Source of the DNA: Paramyrothecium sp. XJ0827
Taxonomy: Eukaryota > Ascomycota > Sordariomycetes > Hypocreales > Stachybotryaceae
Length of the DNA stretch: 64,000 nt
Assembly: GCA_020881915.1 (NCBI GenBank)
Contig: JAJFPB010000005.1
Span: 1,860,001-1,924,000 of the forward strand
Direction of reading: 5' to 3'
The translations under genes were made by a program, and so were the position numbers. Positions within the stretch are counted from its first letter, which is position 1. Every line of letters begins with the position of its first letter. The notes below the pieces were generated by a model. It searched no databases and had not been told where the DNA came from. It saw only the letters and a list, made by a program, of their open reading frames with translations. This document shows, in pieces, positions 50,505-62,693 of the stretch.

Positions 50505-53500
50505 TTTTACGAGATTTCGTCTGCGGGCTCTGGGACGTCTACGATGGCCGAGGATGGGGATGGATGCAGCTTTGGGAAAGTCCATGATGTCAGGACGACG
50601 TGTCTTAGCTTTGCTGGGAGTCCAGCCACAAACGGCATTCGAGGCTCACTAGGCGAAATTGGTCGGCAAGTGAGGTCGAAGCATATGTTAAATGACCATG
50701 GCCAAAATTCCCATCTTTTCAAATGCCTTTTGAATGAATAGGTTGATTCTACTAACGTAGAGGATTAGTACAATCACTTTCGCATGTGGCTTACCATCGG
50801 CGCCAGACGTGGCAGCCAAAGGCTGCAGCTACTAGATATCACCACATATGATACAACAAGCTCTGATTGCTCATCGTCTTCCTCTCTCAACTTTATGCAC
50901 ATAGTGCACTAGTCAGACCGTCAGATTGTGCTTGGGAATAGCTGTTGATGCTTCCACGGCCCTGCTGCAGCAAAGCGGAGGCACGATCTGACAGACGAAC
51001 TGAGGCTCATGATAGATGATATCCTTGCTCACAGCTATATGCAGCTACCAGGGTCGAGGTGACGCCAACCGACGCGTTGTGCAAGGAAACAATCACGCGT
51101 CTTGCATGCTTGTTGGCCGCAGCATGTGTGTTTACATGCGCAGAGGGGTGGCTGGCACCGTATTGGACAATGCAACGTCCATTCTTACGTTCACCTATTG
51201 CTTTCGCTCCCCAGCCTGGCAGTCCCTCGACGCTGATTCGCCAACCGAAAGTACCAAACATGTTCCTTTTTCGTACCTGTGCTTATTTTGTATGTAACGT
51301 CAATCTTCGACAGTTGGCGGCGACATTGGCGGCGTGGTGCATGACTGAACGAACCCACGCCCAGAAGGGCTGACATCGTGGCTTCTTGGCCCTGCAATTC
51401 ATGTAAAGCCTGGTGTTTGCGCCCTCGTATGCACATATGGCAACACCATGTCGTCAAACACGGGCTCACAAGCTCACAGCCCCAAGAAAAAGAAACAGTT
51501 CTTATTTTTGAAGGCTGGCAAGGCATTGCTTTGGGCTCCCTTACATCCAGCTGAACCGTCCTGCCCCAGGCGTATCTTGCGAGGAAGACGGTTTCCTAGC
51601 AACGCCAATACAGTAACGAGTTGGACCAACATGACACTGAGGATTCCAGGCCGACTGAAGTCAAAGACCAGAGCCCGGCCTTCCTTCGATTGGCCAAAGC
51701 GCTGGCAAGACGGCGGATATCAAGGGTCCATTGCTCTAGAACCGTCAAGCTCACCACTAGAAGAGAATTGGACGAGACGAAGGCATAGGGTGAAACAAGG
51801 CCACGGACAACGGTCAGAGGTACTCCCTGATGGGTCGGCTGTACCGGCTGTACCCGGGGGTTTAGTGGATTGGCAATTAGTCGAGAGACGATTGCTGCTG
51901 GTCACGAGTCATTAGTAGGACAGCTTTGCATCTCGAGACTGTCGATCCTTTGTTTTACTGTACTTGGAAATTACTATGGACATGTCTATTCCAACTGCCA
52001 GCTCGGCCTCATTTGGCAGCATGAGGCTCTTAGCATGCCACTCGCCTCATCGTCATCGCTGACCTGCGCGATCTGATTCAACACAGCACGTTTGTTTTCA
52101 TCGCACATTTCTGCCGATGGATCAGAATGGAAACTAGACAAAACAAACTAAAAAGCTTGTCGTCCAAGGCAACGAGAAGCAAGTGGCTCCTCAAACGCCT
52201 GAGAAACCGGGTCCGGCCGTTCTGAGGCATGCCTTTCCAGGCTTAGCCGGGGCTCTGTTCTCTCCACTCCCGTGCTCTGGCGGGCAGTCTAACTGTGGGA
52301 GGTTCAGCGGCAGCGCTCGAGTCCACGTCGAGGAGTCATAGACTGAACGGGTTAAAATTACATCGGCCATGAGGAACTGCTTCGGCGGGCAGAAACTAGC
52401 AAAAGAAAGAGTTTTCCTGCTTTCTTTCAGGTAAGCAACAAAACCAAAAGACCCACTCCAGATGCCCATCTCTGCAGACCCCAAGCCACAGGCAGAGAAA
52501 GCCAATCGATCGCTCGGACATGTTCCAAAGAGGGGGTATAAGCCAGAGAGGCTGCTGTGGACGGTGGCAGGGGTAGTGGGAATACGAACAAGGGGTAGAG
52601 GCTCGATGATTGGTCCGGCGTGGAGGTCACTAGGAGAAACTCTGATTCCCGTTTGTATCAGTATTCCATCTTATAGGCCGGGATCGACCATAGTGCCCGC
52701 GAGAGTTTTGTTACAGGAGAGTGGTCCAGGAGTCCAAGCATGTTGGAGAATAATGGAACGACATTGGAGAAGGGCTACAAGGGGTTCGGACTTCCAACTG
52801 CCGCCTGTATGGGTGCGTCGCAGTAGCAGCCCTGGTAAGACGCCGTTGGAGGCTCTAAACACTAACAAGTTCACTGGGCTGTCTGCCTGAGACACTGGCG
52901 CTGGGGATTAGGTGGGACGCAGACGTGGCGCGGGATGGGGAAGAGAGAACTGCGTGGTGGTGCTGCCGCTGTGCTGTGCAGCAGTGCCGGGATGGAGAAA
53001 ATTCTTCTGCATCCAGTCAAGAAACAAGCAATTGGAGTGAAGATTACGAATAATCCGATCTCCCGCTTTCCGACTGCTTATTCCCTCATGGGGCTCCGAG
53101 CGAGTGGGCTCCCCTTCTCGCTTGGCCTCGCTTCGCTTCCCCATCGATCGCGCGCATGCTTGCGTACTCTCTCTGCCCTTGCCCACACAGTAGAGAGAGG
53201 AGAGAGAGCCTTGAAAACGGGCTTTCGGCTGCAGCGGGGCGCACGGCGGGATCAAAGATCCCCCTTGCATGCCTGCGTGTGCCTGACAAGGGTCTGGGTC
53301 CCGGGCGGGGCGAAAGGCGTGTGCCAGGAACAAGCGAAAAAGACGAATGTTCCGCAGAATGGTAGGATCGCGGGGAGGGAAAGGATCGTCGTTGGGTTTT
53401 AGGGTTTGGGATGAGAATCCGGTGAAATGAGCAGAGAGCATGGGTGCGCAGCACAATGGTGAGAATAATCATTACTGTGTCATGCTGCAGATGGGAAATG

Positions 53501-55797
53501 AGGAAACAGGACGACGCGAACCTTCTGGGGTCGCATTGCTGAGGAAGGACTTTGGAGATCACCTGATTGACAATGAATTCTACAGTACCTGGGTATATAC
53601 CTACCGTCTGACGGCTCCTCGAAGTTTTACACGCAAAGTGGGCTGCATGTTGGATCTTGACAAACACTTCAAACCCGAGGTGGTGGACACCGGAGCCTCC
53701 GCTCTTTTTTCTTTCTTGTCTTCTGCTAGTCATCTTTGCTTTTTCTAGGCTCAGAGCTATGACAGCACATTTTAATCGCTCTGCATCGGGGCCACAAAAC
53801 TTACACGGTGCGTCTTTGATGTGTGGTCTGACAGGATCTCACCCACTCGCTCAGATTCCGTTGTCGCCGTGCGAAAACGGGGCTTCAAAGAACGGGTGCA
53901 CAAACCAGAATCCATCCTTCACCCATCCATGAAAGAGGACCAATTGGTGTGCATGCTGTACTGTACCGTAGGACTCACTTAGACCAAAGACGATTCTCCT
54001 CTCCCCGGACCTACGTCCGCCCAGTCTACTTTATTCATTTCGGGATGACATCTCTTGTCCTGCCAGTAATGACTTAGAGGACGACATGGTTATGCGTAGC
54101 GAAGTGCGGTCGGAAATTGCCATGACTGACGAATGACGGGCTGATTTTATGCCCTGGTTCTCTCAAATGTCATTGGCCGGCGGCATGCATTGTGCGGACG
54201 GATATGCACGATATTATAGCTTCGATGCATGTGCAAGGGAGGGCCGCAATTGGGCCTGACGCATCAACATCAATCAAACACAACTGTCTTGCTCTGCCCA
54301 TGGCCTCTGTGCTCTGTGCTTTGCCCTACCGAGCAAGTGCCACGGTGCGAGTGCCTTGGCCGCTGGCGCCGAATGCCATGAGGCATGTTCCCTGCTCACC
54401 CGTGGAGGGGGCTCGTCCGTGTCCTCGGCGTCCAGCCAGTCTTGCGGGCTCTAGTTCCGGTTGTGCCTTGGCCCAGTCGCAACGCATCGCGGAACCCACA
54501 GGGAACATCCCGAAACCGCCAACCAGGGGAGGGTCCGCTGCCCGTTATTATGGCACTTGCATTGCGTTGCCCGCACACAAAGAACAATAAACTTCCTAAG
54601 CCGGCCAAAGCTGGGCTGCTCGGACCATCGTATTCATGCCTATTTGACACTACCGGGGAGCGGATCACAAGGCAGATGGGATGAAAAGCACACGCTCGAG
54701 TACAGTACGATGGATGTGTGCAACAAAGGCACCAGAAGAAATGAAGAACAAAGCAGAAAAGCAAAAAAGAGAGGGAAGGGTGAGAGGGAAAAAAGAAACA
54801 CCTGCCTCACCATCCCTGGCTAGCCCTCAATCCAAACAAGATCCCTGTCCTCCATGACCTCAAAGCCATGGAGCAATGGCGTCCATCTCCGGCTTCCACG
54901 CACACACGCCGGGCAGGCCCCATGTCGCTTATGATACTTGGCCTGCCTGCCCCATCCTGCCGTTTAGCTGAAGGCTCCATCCCAACCCATCCATCCCATC
55001 CCACACCCCCTCCCCTCTGCCACTACCGTCCCCACGCGAGCATTGGTTCGGGACGCGTCCACAGTCTTTGTCATTTAGACGACCATGTTTCCGCTTCCTG
55101 TCCACCCGTCTTGTTTTCTCAGTTGTGTGGTTCACAACCCAGCCTCTGTCTCGTCATTCTTTTCTTGCCATTCGGTCCCCTTTACACGCCTACCATAGTC
55201 CAGAATCACCCACAGCTCTTCAGCAACCGGCATCATTTGTAGACTTGATCTGCGTCTTACACTGACTTGATACACAACAATCCCTGGCTAACGTCTCTTG
55301 TTCGTCGCCCACTTACAAGTCATATTTGCGACACACAACACCGGGATTTTTTTTTGGATCATCATTTCGGCTCCAGTCTCTTCCCGCATCGTGTTGCGGG
55401 CGAGTCCGAGACACCCTCCGAAGCTTGAACACCTTGCCGTTCACCTTCACTGTTAGACTCGGTCTTTCAGATTTCATTTCGAGTTTGGCTAGCAAGTTGG
55501 CCCTGGATGCCCGTCCAATCTCATCACTCGATCTCTTTTACAACAGACCAGTTTGTTTACTGAGGCCCGTACGAGCAGGAAGCGACAATATTGTTTTCGG
55601 CGTTGCAATATAACCTGGCTCAAAACTGAATAACAACATTTGTTGGAGTTGCCAATCACATCCGTGACTACCGGGACTGGGTTCATCTAGACGCTAACCA
55701 CTGGAGTCGACAATCGGCAACGAGCAAGTCGAAGCCGACTCCGTACTTTCTTTCCTATCAGATCGATTTCGAGGCTTTGACACATCACAACAACACA
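50505..55797. other. 5.3 kb intergenic region, no supported gene
   Basis: Between the divergent photolyase and the four-span membrane-protein gene. Frames up to 215 codons (minus, 53086-53733) lack domains. CT-rich blocks from about 54950 to 55500 and the absence of ATG from 55510 to 55797 suggest a long 5' leader for the downstream gene. Confidence 0.5.
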
Positions 55798-57195
55798 ATG
55801 GCTCGTTTATTGCTGGCAATCTCGGGTCCCTTGGCCATGCTGGCCACGGCTGCCATTGTTGCCTTACACGTCGTCATTGCTGTCCAGCTTCCACACGCGC
55901 CAACAAGAGCAGTTTCACTTCTATCCCTAGCTTTGGAGGTGGTAATCGTGCTCGTCCTCGGCTATCTGTACTCGTTACATCTTGTTACGTTCATGCGGCA
56001 TAAGCTTGGAAGCCATTCCACCGTTCCATTTGGTCTTGGGGTCTTCGCCTCTACATTGGCCGCGGCATCATCTGTTGCCACGATCATCTCCATGCACAAG
56101 GCACCCGAGCACATTCGTCTGGCTTCCCCTACTCTTGCTCAACATGGTTTCCTCATTGGTTCTTCGACGACACTGGGTGTGTCTTTTGGGCTTCAAATCT
56201 TGTTCATGATCACGCATTTCCTCTCCTCTCGCGCCGCGGGGCACCCAATTCCCCTCTGCATCGACATGCACTCGGATGATGCCGAGCCAATCTCGCCCTC
56301 TTATGTCAAGTCTGTTCGGTACAGCCAGACGAGCCCAATCTCAACCATGACAAGGGGGGACTCGATGACTTCAGGCGACCGTTCTTATTCCAGTGCCGAG
56401 AAGTCCTATTTCCGATACACAGGCTCTCTCCGCTCTTCCACTTCCAGGGAGGTGCGACCAATGAGTTCCAAGACCAAGCTTTTATCTCTTCGAGAGAAAC
56501 GGAGGCCCGGCTCATTAGAGTCCCACAGGACCAGCGTTGAGGATGGGTATTCACTGGACGAATTCCCCTCATTCGAGCATCAGGCCGATGGCTTGTGCGC
56601 TCTTCCCAGACCAGTGTTTTTGGAGACCATCCCCGCCAGCCCGACGGACGTGAGCCGGAGCACAAGTCCTGCTCTGTCAGATTTGGAGCCACCACGGATG
56701 GCCCATCGCAGTCGCAGCTACAGCCCTGTAAACAGAATCCGAGAAAGAAACTCTTCGACCCCGAGCATTGCGAGCAGTGAGCTGCACATCCATCCTCTTT
56801 TCCGGTCCGACTCTCCGACGCCACCGCCCATGGCGACTCCTGGCACCAATGTGCTGGCTGCCCCTCAAGCCGGCCAGGTCATTCCCCATCGGCAAAGCGT
56901 CCGAGACCTCAAGCGCATGCGTAGCGGCAGCTTGCCCAGTGCATCGAGCCCGCTCAGTCGCCAGAATAGCACGGACGACTTCAACTTGAAGAAGATGAGG
57001 GAAGAGCAGGCCGCTATCCGAGGAATCCAGGAGATTCGAGAAGAAGAGGAGTTGGCTGCGCGAACGACAGAAGCCAGCAAAGACGACGCATTGGAGCCAC
57101 CTCCGCCTATCCCTGACTGGATTCTTACGGCGGGCAGCCGAAACAGCCTGACGGATTACAACAGCCGGAAGATCAAAGTAGAGGGATTGGATTGA
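55798..57195 (+). CDS. Four-span membrane protein with Ser-rich cytosolic tail, unknown function
   Basis: A single exon of 465 residues. Four hydrophobic helices lie at about residues 3-30, 36-65, 75-98 and 115-142, the first preceded only by MARLL, so it may act as a signal anchor. The remaining 320 residues are polar, Ser/Arg/Pro-rich and disordered, with many potential phosphosites (SRSTSPALSD, SDSPTPPPM), and a charged helix near the end (EEQAAIRGIQEIREEEELAA). I do not recognise a named family; the layout fits Pezizomycotina membrane proteins annotated only as hypothetical. The ATG at 55798 is the first after a long ATG-free leader and opens directly into the first span. Confidence 0.8.
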   Translation: MARLLLAISGPLAMLATAAIVALHVVIAVQLPHAPTRAVSLLSLALEVVIVLVLGYLYSLHLVTFMRHKLGSHSTVPFGLGVFASTLAAASSVATIISMHKAPEHIRLASPTLAQHGFLIGSSTTLGVSFGLQILFMITHFLSSRAAGHPIPLCIDMHSDDAEPISPSYVKSVRYSQTSPISTMTRGDSMTSGDRSYSSAEKSYFRYTGSLRSSTSREVRPMSSKTKLLSLREKRRPGSLESHRTSVEDGYSLDEFPSFEHQADGLCALPRPVFLETIPASPTDVSRSTSPALSDLEPPRMAHRSRSYSPVNRIRERNSSTPSIASSELHIHPLFRSDSPTPPPMATPGTNVLAAPQAGQVIPHRQSVRDLKRMRSGSLPSASSPLSRQNSTDDFNLKKMREEQAAIRGIQEIREEEELAARTTEASKDDALEPPPPIPDWILTAGSRNSLTDYNSRKIKVEGLD

Positions 57196-58572
57196 TCTCA
57201 CTAAAAGCCTTCCGACATTGACGATTTTATGACACGTGCTATTTTCTTTCCTTGAGTTGTACATACTACATTACAGGAGGTCCTCAGACAGGACCGACGA
57301 ACTCCGAGTCGGGGACCGCTTAGCATCATCCGCAGCCACTTGGCCACGAAGACGGATATACTGCGGATAAGGACGGCGGCATTTTGGATTTGGGGGTTGA
57401 TACCATTTGCTTTCTCTTGCAAGCATATTATACGGCATGGTAGTTTGGTGTTCAGAAACTGAGGCCCACTGCCTGCTGTATTGCTTGCGCGGCGTTCAAT
57501 AGGGGAGGTGATGAGGAAAAGGGGAAACAAAAAGAAAAGGAACGAAGTCAGGGGCATGTCGGATATCTGGTGACCGGCAAGCTGGCGGTGCGATGGTGAA
57601 ACCTTGCAAGAAGAATCATGTATAAAGAAGGCATGAATCAACTATATCGATGAACCATGTTCGTTTTGTCGTGCTCGTTTGTACGTGAGCAATTGCGAAT
57701 GATTGACAACAGCGACAGCGACCTTAACCAGGCCAAGTATTCATTCAAGTTGTTCATGATTTTGGCTTCGGCAAGTAATGAGGGTCTTAGGTTCGCTGTA
57801 TCCCAAAGACAAGACAGGACAAGCATGTAAGCAGCGCCGCAGCTGCAGCTGCACGAGGTCCTTGGCGACCCCGATCATGGATACCTCAAGTAGGCAAGGT
57901 TCGTTGGCTTGCAGGATGTCTGCCGTGGCACAATGAGATGTGCACACAACAAAGTCTGTAAGATGACGTTGGGGTAGGGTACCTTAGTTGGCTGACCGAG
58001 CTGTTCCTGGATTACCTGACACACGGCTCCTCATCCATACCCTAAAGGTACATGAGGTAACTTGCTTCAGAAGTGAAGTAAGGTAGCAAAGGTGGAAGTG
58101 TGGAGAGCAAGCTCCTCTTCCTCCCAAGGCAGCCGTTTGGTGGCTCCGTCTCCATTGAAGGGTTTTGCTTTGCGCTTGCACATGTCAGGTACCGGTACCT
58201 GTTCTGCCCACCCAAAATCCAGCGTTTCGCCCGGGCCCTGTACCTCCCCACCCCGTCGAGGGGCGGGCTGATTTGCCGCCCATAGCAACCTGCTGTGCTG
58301 GGAACTGAACGAATAACCCCACCTTGCCTTGCAGGTCTGTTCTGTTCTGTCGGCCATCGACGTCAAAAGTCAGGCAAACCGCCGACCTCGTCATCTCGCT
58401 CAAAGTCCCCCATCGCATCCCATCTCAGCTTTGCCTCCCGTCCCCTTGCGACACCCTCCCTCCCCCCGACGAGCGCCTCCAGCCTACGACGCTCTCCTTG
58501 CAACGACGACACCTCCTCTTTTCCTAACCGTCTGAAGCAGCCGCTTTCGCTGCGGATTCTCGCTTGCCCATC
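57196..58572. other. Intergenic: 3' flank of membrane-protein gene and rad23 promoter
   Basis: Contains GGGTACCTTAG (57978 on), AAAGGTACATGAGGTAACTT (58045 on) and GGTACCGGTACC (about 58189-58200), the intergenic motif family, 370-600 nt upstream of rad23. A CT-rich stretch precedes the rad23 start. No supported gene. Confidence 0.5.
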
Positions 58573-60248
58573 ATGAAGGTCACTTTCAGAGTACGTCACG
58601 GAGCTCCCCGCCTAAATCAAGCAAAAAAACACAACCGGCCGCCACGACGGAGAAGCTCGTTTCGTCCAAGCTGCGTGTCTTACTCGCGGGCCTTGCTGTG
58701 CACTCGCGACAACTGGTACTGACGATCGGTTCTAGGATCTCAAGCAACAAAAATTTACCCTCGATGTCGAGCCCACCGATCTTGTACGTCTCTTCTGCCT
58801 GGTGCCTTGATTCCTACCATCGTTGTCGCCACAGCTTCCGCTGTCCGCCAACCTCGAACGTTTCGCTTTCTAACAAGGTGCCTTTCTAGATCTCCGCCGT
58901 CAAGGAGAAGATTGCAAGCGAGAAGGGCTGGGATGCCAAACACCAGAAGCTCATCTACTCAGGTCCGCCTGTCCAGACTTCCCCTCTCCCTGTGATACCA
59001 CTAACCACTTGTCAACAGGCAAGATCCTGAAGGATGAGGAGACCGTTGCTTCTTACAACATCGAGGAAAAGGGCTTTGTCGTGTGCATGGTGAACAAGGT
59101 ACGCACATTGATGCTCTTTCTCGCCTCCCATCTTTCTGCATCGCTAACATCATGGCCAGCCCAAGGACAAGCCCGCCCCTTCAGCCCCCGCCCCCGAGCC
59201 TGCCTCTGCTGCTCCTCCTGCGACACCAGCTCAGCCTGTTGCCAGCACTCCTGCCGTTCCCGCCGCGCCCTCTCAATCCGCCTCGACGCAGGCAGCTCCA
59301 CCAGCTACCCCCACGCCGCCGCAACGTACCACCGATGCTCCTGCTGGCACTCGCGGTGGCGACTCGGCCGGCTTGGCCATGGGAGCGGAGCGCGCCGAGG
59401 CCATTGCCAATATGGAGGCTATGGGATTCGAGAGGAGTCAGATCGAGGCTGCTATGCGAGCTGCCTTTAACAACCCAGACCGCGCCGTCGAGTACCTCTT
59501 GAACGTAAGTCTTTTCGTAGCAAATTTCTCAACTTACAAGCCATCTCACAAATCACCTGCAGGGAATCCCCGACAACATCCAGCAAGAACAACAACAGCG
59601 CCAGGCTGCTGCCGCTGCCGCCGGCCCACCTGCTGCTTCACAGGGCGCCACCGCGACTCAAGGAGGCGACGACGACGGCAGCGTAAACTTGTTTGATCTC
59701 GCTGCTCAACACGGAGGTTCTGGTCGCGGCAGTGGTGGCAGCAACCCAGCTGCCGCCGCCGCCGCCGCGGCCGCCGCTGCGACGCAAGGTGGTGGTGACC
59801 TCGGCAACCTGGACTTCCTACGTCACAACGCCCAGTTCCAGCAGCTGCGCCAAGTCGTCCAGCAACAGCCTCAGATGCTTGAGCCTATCCTTCAGCAACT
59901 CGGCGCCGGAAACCCTCAGCTCGCCCAGCTGATCGCTTCGAATCCGGATCAGTTTCTCCAGCTCCTTGGGGAGGATGCTGATGATGACGTGCCGCTGCCT
60001 CCTGGCGCCCAAGCCATATCCGTTACCGAGGAGGAACGCGATGCTATTGAGCGTGTATGTTTCCAAAACGGTTGACTATCCCCCCACTCAAAACTAGAAT
60101 GCTGACACTGAGGCAGTTATGTCGCCTTGGTTTTGACCGAGACCAGGCGATCCAGGCCTATTTCGCCTGTGACAAGAACGAAGAGCTCGCCGCGAACTTC
60201 CTATTCGACCAACCTCCCGAGGATGACGACCCTCACCCCGGCCAATAA
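58573..60248 (+). CDS. rad23: Rad23, ubiquitin shuttle and nucleotide-excision-repair factor
   Basis: Seven exons: 58573-58590, 58736-58783, 58890-58962, 59019-59098, 59160-59504, 59563-60054 and 60117-60248, giving 395 residues. The ubiquitin-like domain fills residues 1-73 ([20 protein letters not shown] ... [20 protein letters not shown]). A Pro/Ala-rich linker leads to UBA1 (about 150-188), then a Gln/Ala-rich linker with about 12 consecutive Ala, the STI1-type XPC/Rad4-binding domain (about 271-324) and UBA2 (about 340-387). It carries ubiquitylated proteins to the proteasome and stabilises Rad4/XPC in DNA repair. The first exon encodes only six residues, and the four small 5' exons all fall in the ubiquitin-like domain. 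Confidence 0.97.
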
Positions 60249-60962
60249 GCCGCCCAAGCAGCGGATCTCGCCCCGCGAGTTTCTCTTCTCTCATGATTAC
60301 GAATCGCGACTTTCTACCTTGCAGTAGGGTTATTGAACATGAATGGTTGGCGCCGACTCGAGATGCATAGGAAGATCAGGTGGTGGGGTGCGTGTGGAAG
60401 ACATCACTCGCGGAACGTCGGTTTTCCTTTCTTGCCCGATGTTCCGGCCTGATGTGCTGGGGAAAGTCTTGCTTGCAATGATCGCAATCGAAGGCATAGC
60501 AGGCTTTTGTGGGTTTCCTTTGGGTTCCGCTCCCTGAGCAGAGACTGTGAAGCCAAGGAAGGTAGTCCCAACTTTACAGAAATTAAGAAATGACGAGTTG
60601 AACCAATTGTCTTTTACCTATGGATGCCTCGCATGAACGTATAATAAGAATTGAAACATGACCTGGGAGCAATCGCAGCGCACTCAACGAGTTTGACATT
60701 GTGTATCAATGGGAGTAACTTCTGTTTCAACAACCACTCCCGCCCCTTTGACCACAAGAAGCCCACACATCCTATCCTTTGAGTTATGAAAATCCATCTT
60801 GTAGGGTATCATGCCAGACCGATCCGAAATCCCGGTATTCCTCATACGCCATATATCGTGTACCGCAACGCCCTAAATCACAGCCCTCCCCCTTCTCCCA
60901 ACCCCCTTTCAGGCGTAACTTCCCGACCGCCCTTCGTGCCAACCGCTCCATCCCATTTACCT
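60249..60962. other. Convergent 3' flanks of rad23 and bdp1
   Basis: 714 nt between facing stop codons. No gene or RNA supported. Confidence 0.5.
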
Positions 60963-62693
60963 TCATGCTTCCGTAGATATCGGCTCCCCGTTGAGGCCGT
61001 AGGCCACCGCCTGCTTGCCCTTCCTCTTGCCGCCCTTCTTCTTCTTGCCGCCGGCCTCGTCCTCGTCGGCGAAGAGCTCCTCGCGCTTCTTGCGCATGAT
61101 CTCCTCCTGCTCGTCGGCGACGCGCTTGCGCTCGGCCTCGTAGTTCTCGGCGATCTTGCGCTGCTCCGCCTCGATGTCCTCGACGGGCTCGAACACGCTG
61201 CCCGTGGCCATCTTGTACTCGTTGATGTCCATCTTGACCGTCTTCTCGCCCTTGACCGCGGCGTCGATGCGCGCGGGGTTGTGGCGCTCCTCCCGGTTGT
61301 ATTTGAGCTTGACGTGGCGTCGCTGCTTGCCAGCGAACATCTTGGAAATGATCTCAAAATCCGTCCCGAACATCTTCAGCCCATGGTAGAAGAGCTCTGT
61401 CTCTTCGTCGGTCCAGATGTTGGGACCCTTCAGCTTTGAAGTGTTCATGAAAGAGCTGCTTGTGGTGAGGCGGGTAAAATCGTTTTCCTCGATCGTCTCA
61501 ATGTCCTGCCCGGCCTGAGCAGCCGCGGCACGAGCATGCCTGTCCATGACGAGCGAGCTCTGGTCAACGATAATTTGTCCGTCCACGATGCGGAACTGCG
61601 GCCCCGCTGCCGGAGCGGTTGAGGGCGTGGGCGGGGCGGTAGGAGTGCTGCTCTTGGCTTTGATTCCCTCGGTGCTGCTACCGGCTTCACCTTCGGCCTG
61701 CTCGTCATCTTTGCCCAGTTTCGCCTTCATTCTTGCTTTTCGCTCTCGTTCACGGAGCTCGTCATGCCGACTGAATTTCCTTCCAATGTGCAAATCTTTC
61801 GTGAGATCAGACATCTTCAACTTCTGCAAGTCAACAACCTGGTTCTCCGCGTCTTCTGGGGTGAGGGAGCGAGCCCTCCTCCGCTTGACCTGAGGATCCG
61901 AGGTGTTCCTCTGTTGTCTGGGCCGCGGCTGAGCCGCCTCATCACCTCCCTGAACTGTCTTTCTTTGTCGTTTCATGGGCTTTGCACTGTCGGTTTCTTC
62001 GCCAGTTGTGGTCGGCGCCGATGCTTGTCTCTTGGCCCGCGGCCGTGGTGCTGGTGTTGCTTTTGGAGGAGCCGGTTTTGCCACAGCGGAGGGTTCTGAC
62101 GGCTCTGAAATTGCCGAATCACTTCGTCCAGTCTGTGTGCGCAAAGAAGCGTCACTAACTGCTGGTATCCTTCCTTCTTGCTCGCTACTTTCTCCTGGTA
62201 TTTCTGATTGTATCTGTGGTGTAGGTGTTGGGCCACTGGCTGGACCAGCCGTGTTGAGATCACTGGAGGTACGATTTACTGATTTATCGGCAGATGCTTG
62301 TGTGAGATTTGGATCAACTGCTACATGATCCTGTATGACTTCGTTCGCCGTCACCGGTAGGCGGCTGGGGGGATGTGAGGAGGATTGCGAGGCTTGCTTC
62401 GACGATGCGTCTTCTAGCAAGGCTTGTTCATGAGGGGGGGACTGTCGAGGCGTTTGACGCGGTTCTTTCGGGCGCCCATCCGATGTTTGTGGGATCGCAC
62501 CGGAGGCGATCGGGGATTCATGATCATTGACTGTTTCAATTGTTTCTCGTATAACCTGGGTCGTCACAGCGTCCACGATGACCGGATCATCGACCGTCTT
62601 GGGTGCAGGCGCTGCGGGGGCGGGGCGTGGTCGAGCCGAGGGGATCTTGGGTTTAAAGGCCAAGCCCCCCTTTTTCTTGAACATAGAACTCAT
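60963..62693 (-). CDS. bdp1: TFIIIB subunit B'' (Bdp1)
   Basis: A single exon of 576 residues starting MSSMFKKKGGLAFKPKIPSA. About 300 residues of disordered Ser/Pro/Ala-rich sequence precede the conserved core: the pre-SANT segment (DFTRLTTSSSFMNTSKLKGP), then the SANT domain near residues 420-475 (WTDEETELFYHGLKMFGTDF, SKMFAGKQRRHVKLKYNREE) and the downstream helix (HNPARIDAAVKGEK). The C terminus is highly charged. With Brf1 and TBP it forms TFIIIB, which positions RNA polymerase III at tRNA, 5S and U6 genes. mot1, at the other end of the window, also acts on TBP, but the distance makes functional linkage unlikely. Confidence 0.95.
   Translation of the reverse strand: MSSMFKKKGGLAFKPKIPSARPRPAPAAPAPKTVDDPVIVDAVTTQVIRETIETVNDHESPIASGAIPQTSDGRPKEPRQTPRQSPPHEQALLEDASSKQASQSSSHPPSRLPVTANEVIQDHVAVDPNLTQASADKSVNRTSSDLNTAGPASGPTPTPQIQSEIPGESSEQEGRIPAVSDASLRTQTGRSDSAISEPSEPSAVAKPAPPKATPAPRPRAKRQASAPTTTGEETDSAKPMKRQRKTVQGGDEAAQPRPRQQRNTSDPQVKRRRARSLTPEDAENQVVDLQKLKMSDLTKDLHIGRKFSRHDELRERERKARMKAKLGKDDEQAEGEAGSSTEGIKAKSSTPTAPPTPSTAPAAGPQFRIVDGQIIVDQSSLVMDRHARAAAAQAGQDIETIEENDFTRLTTSSSFMNTSKLKGPNIWTDEETELFYHGLKMFGTDFEIISKMFAGKQRRHVKLKYNREERHNPARIDAAVKGEKTVKMDINEYKMATGSVFEPVEDIEAEQRKIAENYEAERKRVADEQEEIMRKKREELFADEDEAGGKKKKGGKRKGKQAVAYGLNGEPISTEA

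Noticed and set aside
50505..50585. N-terminal extension of the photolyase from an upstream in-frame ATG at 50585
   Set aside because: The added residues are Arg/Pro-rich and not part of the family; MTKPRVIYWFRTDLR from 50504 is the expected start.
53086..53733. 215-codon minus-strand frame between the photolyase and the membrane-protein gene
   Set aside because: No recognisable domain, overlaps other equally poor frames, and no supporting splice or start context.
60878..61357. 159-codon Arg/Ser/Thr-rich minus-strand frame overlapping bdp1
   Set aside because: Same-strand shadow in another frame of the charged bdp1 C terminus.
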